This document shows, in pieces, positions 14,201-21,991 of a stretch of DNA of 38,430 nucleotides. Source of the DNA: an uncultured Clostridia bacterium (GTDB lineage Bacteria > Bacillota > Clostridia > Oscillospirales > Acutalibacteraceae). Numbering within the stretch: the first letter of the stretch is position 1; the number at the start of each line of letters is the position of its first letter. Position numbers and translations under genes: made by a program. The stretch is from the NCBI GenBank assembly GCA_944380845.1, contig CALWIU010000072.1, positions 1 to 38,430 of the forward strand, read 5' to 3'. A model generated the notes under the pieces. It did not search any database and was not told the DNA's origin. It saw only the letters and a list, made by a program, of their open reading frames with translations.

Positions 14201-17200
14201 ATGAGCAAGATCGGTCACAACGCGAGAAAAGCATTCTGCGTTTTTCTCTGCGCTGCCCTCTGCTTTACCAGCTATGCTTTGTTCGCACCTACACGCGTAG
14301 ACGCGATTGTCTATGACGGCGGTGCTGCTGTCCAAGAAGCAGACAAATACGGTACGCCCGTTTGGAATGACAGTGAGATTGAAAACACTTCCAATGCAAA
14401 CTGCCGCTGGGCGCAGTGGCGGGATCGCGACGGAAAGTGGGTTCAGGTTTATTATCCGAAACATATTTATCTGGATATTTCTGAAACGCTGCAATCGGCC
14501 GGATACAGTATGAAGTTTACCTGGAATTACGGCAATAGCGGCGGTTATAATTACCGCATTGTTGCCGGCGGCGCTGTTTGGGGCGACACCGATCAGTTTA
14601 TTTACAACGGGAAGCCTGCCAATTTTACCGCTATGACGGATCATTTCTCCAATTACAGTGTGGACGCCTCCCTTGCCTCCGACATCAACGGCGTGACGAA
14701 CAGTGAAAGTGATGTCGCTTTTTATTCACAGAACTGGAATCCGCCCTATGCCAATGCCGAAACGCTGATCTGGGTCAGCATGAGCGCGGAGAATCATTCC
14801 GCCTATGTGTACTTGCAGGGTATGCCGACCGGTACGGGTTCCTTTACTTATTCGACTTCCGGCGTCAGCGGAAACGATGTAAAGTGTGTTTGGTACCAGA
14901 GCAAGTCAGGCAGCTCCTGGCGCGATGACGGTCAGAGAACCAAACCGTCTGCCGTCAGCGACTATATCGACAGCTATCATCAGACGAATGATTACAAAGA
15001 AATCTTTTGGGATGTCACGATTTATGACAAGTCCCAGTTGGATAGCGCAATCAAAACCGCAGAAAGAGTCATTGCCGATAATCAGAATTATACCGCTTTG
15101 ACGGATGCGGCGGTCTGGAATTCTCTGGTACGCGCTTATAATACAGCAAAGTCTTTGCTGGTGACTCGTGAAACCACGCAAAATGAGCTTGATTCGGCGA
15201 AAAATGCTTTGCAGACAGCGATGAACAATGTTGTCTTCAAAGCCGACCTGACTGAGCTGAATACCCTTTTGGATCAGGCAACCGCTACCATCACGCATAG
15301 CGATTATGCCGTAACTTATACGGCGGCAAGCCGCACGGCTTTTGAAAACGCCATTATTGATGTTAGAAACAGCCTCCAAAGACTACAGATCAGAGAATAT
15401 CCCGCTGCCACAACGCCAAATGCCGGCGCTCAGGCTTTGGCGCAGCAGGAACGCGTCGATGTGCTGGTTGAAGAAGCCCGCGATGCGTTTGATTTGCTGG
15501 TCATGCAGCAGGCAAGCTTTATTGCTTTTGATACTTTTGTGGCGACCCACCCGGTCAACGAATGTGCGACCGGTACGAATGTTGAGCGGTTCAACGCAAT
15601 CGTTGCGGAATTGAACGCCATGAAACAGCAGGGCTGCACGATCGATCAGCAACCTGAAATCGACGCAAAGGTCGCGGAATTGGAGCAGTTGTACGGTGCT
15701 TTTGAGTATCAGCACGCCGGTTATAACGCTGTCGTGACTCTCGAACCGACCTGCACCGAAAAAGGTCTGACGCAGTACACCTGCTCTCGCTGCGGCGATA
15801 CCTATACCCTTGAGACAGACGCGCTCGGTCATGATTTTTCCTCGGAATTTACCGTTGACAGAGCTGCGACCTGCACCGATCCCGGTTGGGAATCCCGTCA
15901 TTGCTCCCGCTGTGACGCGACCACCGACGGCAGAGAAATCGGTCTTGCCCCCCATAATTATTCGGTAGAAGTGGAAGGCTCCCGCGTTGACGCAACCTGC
16001 GTTGCGGAAGGTTCCGTGCAGATGCAGTGTTCTGTCTGCGGCACACAGAAAGCCGAATTGACAATTTTGCCCAAAGACCCCAACAATCATGTGCACATCG
16101 GCGACTGGGAGGTCGAAACCCCGGCTACCTGCGGCGCCGCCGGTACAGAAGTCCGTAAATGTTTGGATTGCGGCGCGACGATTGAAAGCCGTGAAATTCC
16201 TGCCACCGGTGAGCATACCGTTCCCGATGCGTGGGATGAAGTGGTTGAGCCTGTTTGCGGTGAAGATGGCTACCGCGTGAAATTCTGTTCTGTTTGTCAT
16301 CAGCAGATCGTTTATGAAGTAATCCCTGCGACAGGCGAGCATGATTATCAATATGTCGAGGGTTCCCGCATTGAGCCGACTTGCGCTTCGGACGGTGAGG
16401 AAACCTATCGTTGCACAATCTGCGGACATGAAGAAACCCGCGTACTGCCGATGACGCCTGATGAACATCAGACGGAAGAATACATTGTTCAGCCGACCTG
16501 TGGCACAGACGGCGAACGCGTCATTCTGTGCGTGATCTGCCATAAAGTTTTTCTGCGTGAAGTGATCCCTGCGACGGGCGAGCATCACTATGAGGTGATC
16601 GACGAAACCGAATCCACCTGCGCAACGCCGGGCAGCCGTATTTATCAGTGCTCTGTTTGCCAGAATACACTGACCGAAACCTTCCCGCTGGATCCTGCCA
16701 ACCATGAAGGCCCGCAGGTTCTGATGAACCAGAAAGATGCCACCTGCGGCACGGACGGTTATACCGGTGATCTGTGCTGTGAAGCCTGCGGTTATGTTTA
16801 TGAAACGGGCGAGGTCATTCCCGCTACCGGTGTCCATACCTATGACGACGGTACCTTCATTGTGATCTGTACGCCCGACAGAGACGGCGTTTGCCGTTAT
16901 ACCTGCACGGGATGCGGAATCTATTATGATGAAACCGTGGTTTGGGAAAATCATACGCATCGCGGTGGGGAAAGCTTTGCTACCTGCACCAGCCGCGCCA
17001 GATGTGAAGCCTGCGGCGAACCTTACGGCGACTATAATAACGACAATCACACAGCCATGGTTCCGGTTGCCGCTCTGGCAGCCACCTGTGAGACTGCCGG
17101 TCACGGTGAGGGCGTTTACTGCGAGGCTTGCCGCAAATATGTCGTCGAGCCGGAAGTGATCCCGGCGCTCGGTCATGTTGATGAAAACGACGACCAGATT

Positions 17201-17368
17201 TGCGACCGCTGTGGTGCTGAAATCCCGGAAGAGATCACAAAAGAAAACTTCCGCTGCTCGATGTGTGACACTTATGAGGCGAACAAAGATAAGCCGTTGG
17301 TCGGATGGATTTATACTGTACTTCACGCCATTGTGCATTTCTTTGAGTCCATGTTTATTCCCTATTGA
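14201..17368 (+). CDS. Large secreted Cys-repeat protein with FIVAR-like region
   Basis: 1,055 residues from the ATG at 14201 (GAAAGG about 10 nt upstream). The signal peptide (1-38) ends with APTRVDA. Residues about 40-270 form an unrecognised, aromatic-rich domain. Residues about 274-500 are helical and FIVAR-like (LDSAIKTAERVI, LDSAKNALQTAMNN). From about 514 to 1010 lie some ten to eleven repeats of 40-65 residues on the plan TC-x3-G-x5-C-x2-C-x8-IPATGEH, paired cysteines that may bind zinc or form disulfides. The C-terminus is hydrophobic (LVGWIYTVLHAIVHFFES) with no LPXTG, so anchoring is unclear. Such repeats occur in many surface proteins of gut clostridia; the function is unknown. 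The reading frame is open further upstream, but that part covers the terminator at 13994-14034 and lacks a start signal. Confidence 0.85.
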   Translation: MSKIGHNARKAFCVFLCAALCFTSYALFAPTRVDAIVYDGGAAVQEADKYGTPVWNDSEIENTSNANCRWAQWRDRDGKWVQVYYPKHIYLDISETLQSAGYSMKFTWNYGNSGGYNYRIVAGGAVWGDTDQFIYNGKPANFTAMTDHFSNYSVDASLASDINGVTNSESDVAFYSQNWNPPYANAETLIWVSMSAENHSAYVYLQGMPTGTGSFTYSTSGVSGNDVKCVWYQSKSGSSWRDDGQRTKPSAVSDYIDSYHQTNDYKEIFWDVTIYDKSQLDSAIKTAERVIADNQNYTALTDAAVWNSLVRAYNTAKSLLVTRETTQNELDSAKNALQTAMNNVVFKADLTELNTLLDQATATITHSDYAVTYTAASRTAFENAIIDVRNSLQRLQIREYPAATTPNAGAQALAQQERVDVLVEEARDAFDLLVMQQASFIAFDTFVATHPVNECATGTNVERFNAIVAELNAMKQQGCTIDQQPEIDAKVAELEQLYGAFEYQHAGYNAVVTLEPTCTEKGLTQYTCSRCGDTYTLETDALGHDFSSEFTVDRAATCTDPGWESRHCSRCDATTDGREIGLAPHNYSVEVEGSRVDATCVAEGSVQMQCSVCGTQKAELTILPKDPNNHVHIGDWEVETPATCGAAGTEVRKCLDCGATIESREIPATGEHTVPDAWDEVVEPVCGEDGYRVKFCSVCHQQIVYEVIPATGEHDYQYVEGSRIEPTCASDGEETYRCTICGHEETRVLPMTPDEHQTEEYIVQPTCGTDGERVILCVICHKVFLREVIPATGEHHYEVIDETESTCATPGSRIYQCSVCQNTLTETFPLDPANHEGPQVLMNQKDATCGTDGYTGDLCCEACGYVYETGEVIPATGVHTYDDGTFIVICTPDRDGVCRYTCTGCGIYYDETVVWENHTHRGGESFATCTSRARCEACGEPYGDYNNDNHTAMVPVAALAATCETAGHGEGVYCEACRKYVVEPEVIPALGHVDENDDQICDRCGAEIPEEITKENFRCSMCDTYEANKDKPLVGWIYTVLHAIVHFFESMFIPY

Positions 17369-17399
17369 TCAAACTGCATAAGCAAATGGGGTAAGCAAA

Positions 17400-17431
17400 A
17401 TGCCCGGCCGGGGATCTCTCCGGTCGGGCAT
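17400..17431 (+). terminator. GC-rich hairpin after the Cys-repeat gene
   Basis: A 12-bp stem ATGCCCGGCCGG/CCGGTCGGGCAT (one G-U) around an 8-nt loop, 31 nt after the stop. It has no T run behind it, so it may end transcription inefficiently or protect the mRNA 3' end. Confidence 0.65.
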
Positions 17432-17477
17432 GCTTGATTTAAATGACGACAAATCGTCTTTTGGAAAGGGAGAAGGA

Positions 17478-17828
17478 ATGGAAAACAGCCGCGTTTTTTC
17501 TACTGAAGGATTTCTTGATGTTACGGATTGTACAGCAGAACCTGCTGACGATCTTTCAGAAAATACAGAGATCGGATATGCGTGCAGATGTGCGGTTTCT
17601 GTTTTTGCCGACGGCAAGGTTGAAATCGATTCAATGGAAGCAGCGCCAAAACAGCTGGAACGGTTTTCCATGTCGGATATTGTGAGTCTCTTTTATACAC
17701 GGCTCTATCCGATGGATGTCGTGCTGCTTTTAGAAGATAAGGAATTACGGATTTCTTTTCCATCAGCAGAAGGAAAAGCCGGATTCCTTGGTGCACTTTC
17801 CGGTTTATCTGACAGCCTGCTGAAATAA
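17478..17828 (+). CDS. Small protein of unknown function
   Basis: 116 residues, no recognised family. It is acidic, has no signal peptide or membrane span and should be cytoplasmic. It begins MENSRVFSTEG; a middle part, MSDIVSLFYTRLYPMDVVLLL, looks folded, and the end is GALSGLSDSLLK. The start at 17478 is backed by GGGAGAAGGA directly upstream, whereas the in-frame ATG at 17400 lies inside a hairpin. It faces the PPTase gene tail to tail, 23 nt apart. Confidence 0.7.
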   Translation: MENSRVFSTEGFLDVTDCTAEPADDLSENTEIGYACRCAVSVFADGKVEIDSMEAAPKQLERFSMSDIVSLFYTRLYPMDVVLLLEDKELRISFPSAEGKAGFLGALSGLSDSLLK

Positions 17829-17851
17829 TCGTTTTTTTCGCTGCCGCGGCT

Positions 17852-18418
17852 TTATCGATCGCTTCGAGCCATTGCCACGGTCAGCCAATATCCCTTTGGA
17901 TAGGGAATGGAAAAATAAGAAAAATCGGTTGTATCTACGCCGAACAGTCCACAGCCCGCCGCTTTTGCGGCGGCTTCTTTTTTTGTCCAGAAAAGGGTAA
18001 AAAGTGAATCGGGGTCTGGTGCGGCAGCAAGTCGGTCTTGTTCTTCCGCAGTGAAACAACGCGCTGCGACAGCGGGCGAAAAAGAACGGATGCGTTCCAG
18101 ATCAATGCCGACACTGCCGTTTGCGGCGGCAGCGGCTGCAAAGGGCTTGCTGTGCGTCAGTGAAAAGAAAAATTCCGGAAGAACGGGCAAAAAAGGTTTG
18201 CCGTGATCCGTTTTCATTTCCCGCAAGGAGGCGGCAGATGACGGATTTTCCAAGCCTTTTGTTTGATAAAAATCTTCCAACAGCTCCCATGCCGCCGCAC
18301 GGACACATCGGGAAGGCAGTCTGCTGTTTTTTTCGCTTTGCCAGCAAGGCAGCAAGGCTGTTTTTTCGGAAACAGGCAAAAGGGAAACGGTAACATTCTC
18401 CACGCGAAGAATCAGCAT
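17852..18418 (-). CDS. 4'-phosphopantetheinyl transferase, Sfp type
   Basis: 188 residues. These enzymes move the phosphopantetheine arm of CoA onto a serine of acyl or peptidyl carrier proteins. The two signature blocks are present: GSVGIDLERI (metal-binding Asp and Glu) and FWTKKEAAAKAAG, and the upstream GKPFLPVLPEFFFSLTHSK matches the family's substrate loop. No carrier protein or synthase gene is nearby, so the target may be fatty-acid ACP or a distant natural-product cluster. AGGAGG lies 7 nt before the ATG at 18418, better than for the in-frame GTG at 18424. It diverges from the SpoVAE gene with only 56 nt between the starts. Confidence 0.88.
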   Translation of the reverse strand: MLILRVENVTVSLLPVSEKTALLPCWQSEKNSRLPSRCVRAAAWELLEDFYQTKGLENPSSAASLREMKTDHGKPFLPVLPEFFFSLTHSKPFAAAAAANGSVGIDLERIRSFSPAVAARCFTAEEQDRLAAAPDPDSLFTLFWTKKEAAAKAAGCGLFGVDTTDFSYFSIPYPKGYWLTVAMARSDR

Positions 18419-18474
18419 AAACACACCTCCTGTGGAAAAGATAGCAATAGCAAAAAAGGGAAAAGAGGATTTTT

Positions 18475-18828
18475 ATGATCTATTTGAAAGCGTTTCTGGT
18501 CGGCGGTGCAATTTGTGCAGTCGGTCAAGTCTTGCTGGATCGAACCAAATGGACGCCGGCACGCATTTTGGTCGGTTTTGTGTGCATCGGCGTTGTGCTC
18601 GGTGCGCTGGGGTTATATGAACCGCTGGTAGAATTTGCCGGGTGCGGTGCTTCCGTTCCGTTGACGGGATTCGGCAACCTGCTGGCAAAAGGTACGGCGG
18701 AGGCGGTAGCCGAAAAAGGATTGATCGGCGCATTGACAGGCCCGTTGGGCGCCGGCGCGGGCGGCATCCTGGCTGCTGTTTTAAGTGCGCTGGCGGTTTC
18801 ATTTTTGACAAAGCCCAGGGCAAAGTAA
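18475..18828 (+). CDS. spoVAE: Stage V sporulation protein AE (SpoVA channel subunit)
   Basis: A 117-residue hydrophobic protein with three to four spans, matching SpoVAE: YLKAFLVGGAICAVGQVLLD at the start, TPARILVGFVCIGVVLGALG, then the glycine-rich LTGPLGAGAGGILAAVLSAL. SpoVA proteins form the spore inner-membrane channel for dipicolinic acid uptake and release. In Bacillus and most clostridia it sits with SpoVAC and SpoVAD; here it stands alone. The ribosome binding site AGAGGA is 5 nt before the ATG. Its stop abuts the stop of rnhA on the other strand without a spare base, so no terminator lies between the two converging genes. Confidence 0.88.
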   Translation: MIYLKAFLVGGAICAVGQVLLDRTKWTPARILVGFVCIGVVLGALGLYEPLVEFAGCGASVPLTGFGNLLAKGTAEAVAEKGLIGALTGPLGAGAGGILAAVLSALAVSFLTKPRAK

Positions 18829-19263
18829 TCAGCGGTATTGCGCAATCATGCGTACCGCTTCCGCGTCGCATCGCTCGTTTTCAGCATGGCCGTTATGCCC
18901 CTTGATCCACTGAAAGCGCAGCCGATGGGGCGCGGCGGCTTGCAGAAAAGCTTCCCAAAGTTCGCGGTTGGGAACGGGCTTGTTGTCGCTTTTGCGCCAG
19001 CCTTTTTTCTGCCAGTTATAGACCCAGCCTTTGGAGACCGAGTCCGCTACATATTTTGAATCTGTGGTGATCAGCACTTCACAGGGGCGGTTCAGTGCCC
19101 GCAGCCCTTCAATCACAGCGGTCAGTTCCATGCGGTTATTCGTCGTTTCCCGGCTGCCGCCGCTGAGTTGTTTTTCATATTTTCCGTATCGCAAAATACA
19201 GCACCAGCCCCCGGGACCGGGGTTGCCCGAACACGCGCCATCGGTAAATAATTCTACGATCAA
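18829..19263 (-). CDS. rnhA: Ribonuclease HI
   Basis: A 144-residue bacterial-type RNase HI that cuts RNA in RNA-DNA hybrids such as R-loops and primers. The catalytic set is complete: Asp8 (FTDGACSGNPGPGG), Glu46 (TNNRMELTAV), Asp68 (LITTDSKY) and Asp133 (ERCDAEA), with His123 in KGHNGHAEN. A TATAAT-like -10 on the minus strand lies near 19341-19346, with no good -35. It converges on SpoVAE. Confidence 0.96.
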   Translation of the reverse strand: MIVELFTDGACSGNPGPGGWCCILRYGKYEKQLSGGSRETTNNRMELTAVIEGLRALNRPCEVLITTDSKYVADSVSKGWVYNWQKKGWRKSDNKPVPNRELWEAFLQAAAPHRLRFQWIKGHNGHAENERCDAEAVRMIAQYR

Positions 19264-19430
19264 GCGGTTTTCCCTCTTTCTTTTGCCTTTGTCATAAGAC
19301 AGCCAATGGTTGTTGTATTGCGTCTTTCACATTATTATACCACATCCGAAACAGATTTTTTTGTCATTGGGGGTTTATTTTCCCAAATCCGGGCAAAATA
19401 ACGATAAAATCATGGAAAGGATGATCGGTT

Positions 19431-21743
19431 TTGAAAGCAGTGATTTTGGCAGGCGGGGAAGGGAAACGGCTCAGACCCCTGACGACCTTTACGCCGAAGC
19501 CGATGGTGCCCTTGTTCGGCAAACCGGTGTTGTATGAACTGCTCAGACGGCTGAAAAGCGCCGGCGTCGATGAAGCGGTTGTGACGCTTCGGTATTTGCC
19601 GGAACAGGTGCGCCATGTTTTCGGCGGAGAGTTTGAGGGAATGCGCCTGCAATATCGCGTAGAGCAGCAGCCGCGGGGAACGGCCGGCGCGGTTCGTGAT
19701 GCGGCGGCTGGGTTTGACGAACCGTTCTTGATCGTCAGCGGCGATGCGGTTTGCGATTTTGATTTTGAAAAGATCATGCAATTCCACCGGGAAAAAGAAA
19801 GCCGCTTTACCATTGCCTGCCGCCGCGTGCGTGAGCCGGGGGAGTATGGGCTGGTTCGCGTCAACGAGACAGGGCGGATTTCTGGATTTTCGGAAAAACC
19901 CGGCTGGAACCGAACCGATACCGATTTAGCCAACACCGGCGTATATGCGGCGGATCCATCGGTGCTTTCGCTGATCGATGAAAACGGCAGCGTGGATTTT
20001 GCTGCTGATGTTTTTCCGAAAATACTGCATGCAGATCTGCCTTTCTTTGCCATGGAGCAGGAAGGGTATTGGTGCGATATCGGTTCCCCTGAAAGTTATA
20101 AGGACTGCCATTGGGCGGTTTTGGATGGAAAAACCGCCATTGAACTGCCGAAAAAACAAAAGGATGTTTATTGTGAAGGTACGCTGCCTACCGGCAGTTT
20201 TACCATCATTCCTCCGGTTTGGTTCGGCAAAGGGGTCAGCGTCGGAAAGGATGCGGTCATCGGTCCATATGCGGTTGTCGGCGACGGCTGCTATATCGGC
20301 AAAGGGGCAACGGTTCGCAAATCGGTTTTACAGCAAAAGGTATTTTTAGGTGAAAATACCATGATAAGCGATGGCATTTTATGTGAGGGCGTCAGTGTAA
20401 AACGAGAATGCCGGATCTTTGAAAATGCGGTTGTGGGCGCAAGAACGGTGATCGGCGAAGGCTCCAGCGTTGCCGGTTCGGTCATAATCGATGCTGAAAA
20501 ACAGGTTGCGAAACATTCTGTGGTGTCGGAAAATATTCATGAAAGCACCGCTCAGCCGGATCTTTTGGAGGATGGAAGCCTGAGCGGCGCAGCCTTCACG
20601 GAGCTTTCCGTCAAAGCAGCGGCGACGCTGGGGGCTGCCTTCGGCAGCGTTCACAGCGGAAAATATCTTGCGCTGGGCAGTGATGGAAAAAACAGCTCCA
20701 TGGCGATTCTTTCTGCTTTCAGCGGCGGGGTCATATCAGCAGGCGGCAATGTATGGGATTTGGGACGGGGTTTTGCGTCGGAGTTTTTCTTTATGCAGAC
20801 TTACAGCGGAATGCACGGCGGCGCTTTTGTCAGTACCGAAAACGGGATCGTTTCCATTCACCTGTGCGGTTCTCACGGTCTGGCGCCGGGCAGAGCGGTG
20901 GTTCGCGATTGCGAGTACCGTTTCCGTCGTTCGGATTTTATGGCCTGCAACCCGGAGCATTGCGGTTCGGTGCGGGAAATGTCCTATCTTTTGCCGATGT
21001 ACCGCCGTCAGCTCGGTTTGTTCAAAGATGAATACTACGGTGCACGCGCTTTTACCATTGTTTCGGAAAACGAGGATATCCGTGATTTTTGCCGGGAATT
21101 TTTTGGAAGGCACTGTGTGGAAGAAGAAGGCTTGCCTGCTTTTTCGATCAGCCGGGACGGAAGGAAAGTGACGCTGACGGACGAATTGGGGGAATTCGCT
21201 TCTTTCGATCATCTGCTTGCCCTTTGCTGTTTTGATGAATTTTCGCATGGAAACGATGTTGCCGTTCCCTATGATGCGCCGAAAATCATTGACCGTATGG
21301 CATCGGAAAACGGCTGTCATGTTTTGCGCTGCTGTGATGAAGATGACGCGCAGAATCCTGAAATGGCAAAACGCATTGCCGAAAGCGTATGGAGCCGGGA
21401 CGCGCTTTTCATGACCGTAAAACTGTTGGATATGAGTATTCGCCGTCACACCGATCTGCACGGTCTGCTGAAACAACTGCCGGTCTTTTTTGTCTATGAA
21501 AAATCCCTGGCTGTTCCCTCCGACGGCGCGTACACAGGAGAAATTCTGCGTCGTTTTGGTGAGGAAAGTGAAACGCATACCGGCGCGGGTATTCGCCTGA
21601 GCCGTCCGCAGGGCGAAGTGCTTTTGACCGCATCTCCCAAAGGCAGGCGCATTCGCATCCTTGCGGAATCAGAAGATTCGGAAACGGCGAAAGAGCTTTG
21701 CGGCGCAATAGAAGATCAGATTTTTTCATTAACGAACCATTGA
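19431..21743 (+). CDS. Sugar-1-phosphate nucleotidyltransferase fused to a degenerate phosphomannomutase-like domain
   Basis: 770 residues. Residues 1-230 are a nucleotidyltransferase (LAGGEGKRLRPLTTFTPKPM, then VSGDAVCDFDF and FSEKPGW), like mannose-1-phosphate guanylyl- or glucose-1-phosphate nucleotidyltransferases. Residues about 240-370 form a left-handed beta-helix of hexapeptide repeats. Residues about 375-765 resemble phosphomannomutase (LALGSDGKNSSMAILSAF), but the phosphoserine loop TASHNP is replaced by STENGI and the metal loop DGDGDR by SRDGRK, so the mutase half should be inactive. Such fusions occur in Firmicutes and cyanobacteria; the product is an activated sugar for the envelope, sugar unknown. 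The start is TTG at 19431 with AAAGGA about 9 nt upstream. Confidence 0.87.
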   Translation: MKAVILAGGEGKRLRPLTTFTPKPMVPLFGKPVLYELLRRLKSAGVDEAVVTLRYLPEQVRHVFGGEFEGMRLQYRVEQQPRGTAGAVRDAAAGFDEPFLIVSGDAVCDFDFEKIMQFHREKESRFTIACRRVREPGEYGLVRVNETGRISGFSEKPGWNRTDTDLANTGVYAADPSVLSLIDENGSVDFAADVFPKILHADLPFFAMEQEGYWCDIGSPESYKDCHWAVLDGKTAIELPKKQKDVYCEGTLPTGSFTIIPPVWFGKGVSVGKDAVIGPYAVVGDGCYIGKGATVRKSVLQQKVFLGENTMISDGILCEGVSVKRECRIFENAVVGARTVIGEGSSVAGSVIIDAEKQVAKHSVVSENIHESTAQPDLLEDGSLSGAAFTELSVKAAATLGAAFGSVHSGKYLALGSDGKNSSMAILSAFSGGVISAGGNVWDLGRGFASEFFFMQTYSGMHGGAFVSTENGIVSIHLCGSHGLAPGRAVVRDCEYRFRRSDFMACNPEHCGSVREMSYLLPMYRRQLGLFKDEYYGARAFTIVSENEDIRDFCREFFGRHCVEEEGLPAFSISRDGRKVTLTDELGEFASFDHLLALCCFDEFSHGNDVAVPYDAPKIIDRMASENGCHVLRCCDEDDAQNPEMAKRIAESVWSRDALFMTVKLLDMSIRRHTDLHGLLKQLPVFFVYEKSLAVPSDGAYTGEILRRFGEESETHTGAGIRLSRPQGEVLLTASPKGRRIRILAESEDSETAKELCGAIEDQIFSLTNH

Positions 21744-21756
21744 CGCAGCAGCGTTG

Positions 21757-21792
21757 AAAAGGGAGGGGGGATTTTCCCTTCCTCCCTTTTTG
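21757..21792 (+). terminator. Intrinsic terminator after the nucleotidyltransferase gene
   Basis: Stem AAAAGGGAGG/CCTCCCTTTT (21757-21766 and 21781-21790) with a T run, 14 nt after the stop. It closes the upstream unit before the rnj promoter. Confidence 0.85.
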
Positions 21793-21812
21793 TCTGCCGG
21801 GTGAAGCAAGTC

Positions 21813-21841
21813 TTGACTTTGGTTGGGTAAGATAGTAAAAT
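21813..21841 (+). promoter_or_regulatory. SigA-type promoter of the rnj-rplI-dnaB run
   Basis: TTGACT (21813-21818), a 17-bp spacer, TAAAAT (21836-21841). The expected leader is about 145 nt long, and no other good promoter was noticed before rplI or dnaB. Confidence 0.75.
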
Positions 21842-21875
21842 AAAGAAGATACATAAAAATGGGAAAAATTGCTTT

Positions 21876-21971
21876 GCGCTGCGTTGGGAAGCGCCCCGTT
21901 TTTTCACAATAACAAATTGACCGCGAAGGCCTCGCGGTTTCTATAAAGTTCACCGCCGTTTGTCAGGCGGT
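21876..21971 (+). promoter_or_regulatory. Hairpin-rich leader of the RNase J mRNA
   Basis: Three inverted repeats follow one another. GCGCT/AGCGC (21876-21880, 21890-21894) is followed by CCCCG and six T, an attenuator-like arrangement. CCGCGA/TCGCGG (21921-21926, 21932-21937) is followed by TTTCTAT. ACCGCC/GGCGGT (21952-21957, 21966-21971) ends about 10 nt before the ribosome binding site AAAGGAG. The arrangement suggests control of rnj by premature termination or by mRNA processing. No known riboswitch class is recognised. Confidence 0.5.
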
Positions 21972-21991
21972 ATCAAAAAAAGGAGAATTTC

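Noticed and set aside
15383-17338. A 651-codon open frame on the minus strand
   Set aside because: It is antisense to the Cys-repeat gene, has no domain features, and follows from the codon bias of the repeats.
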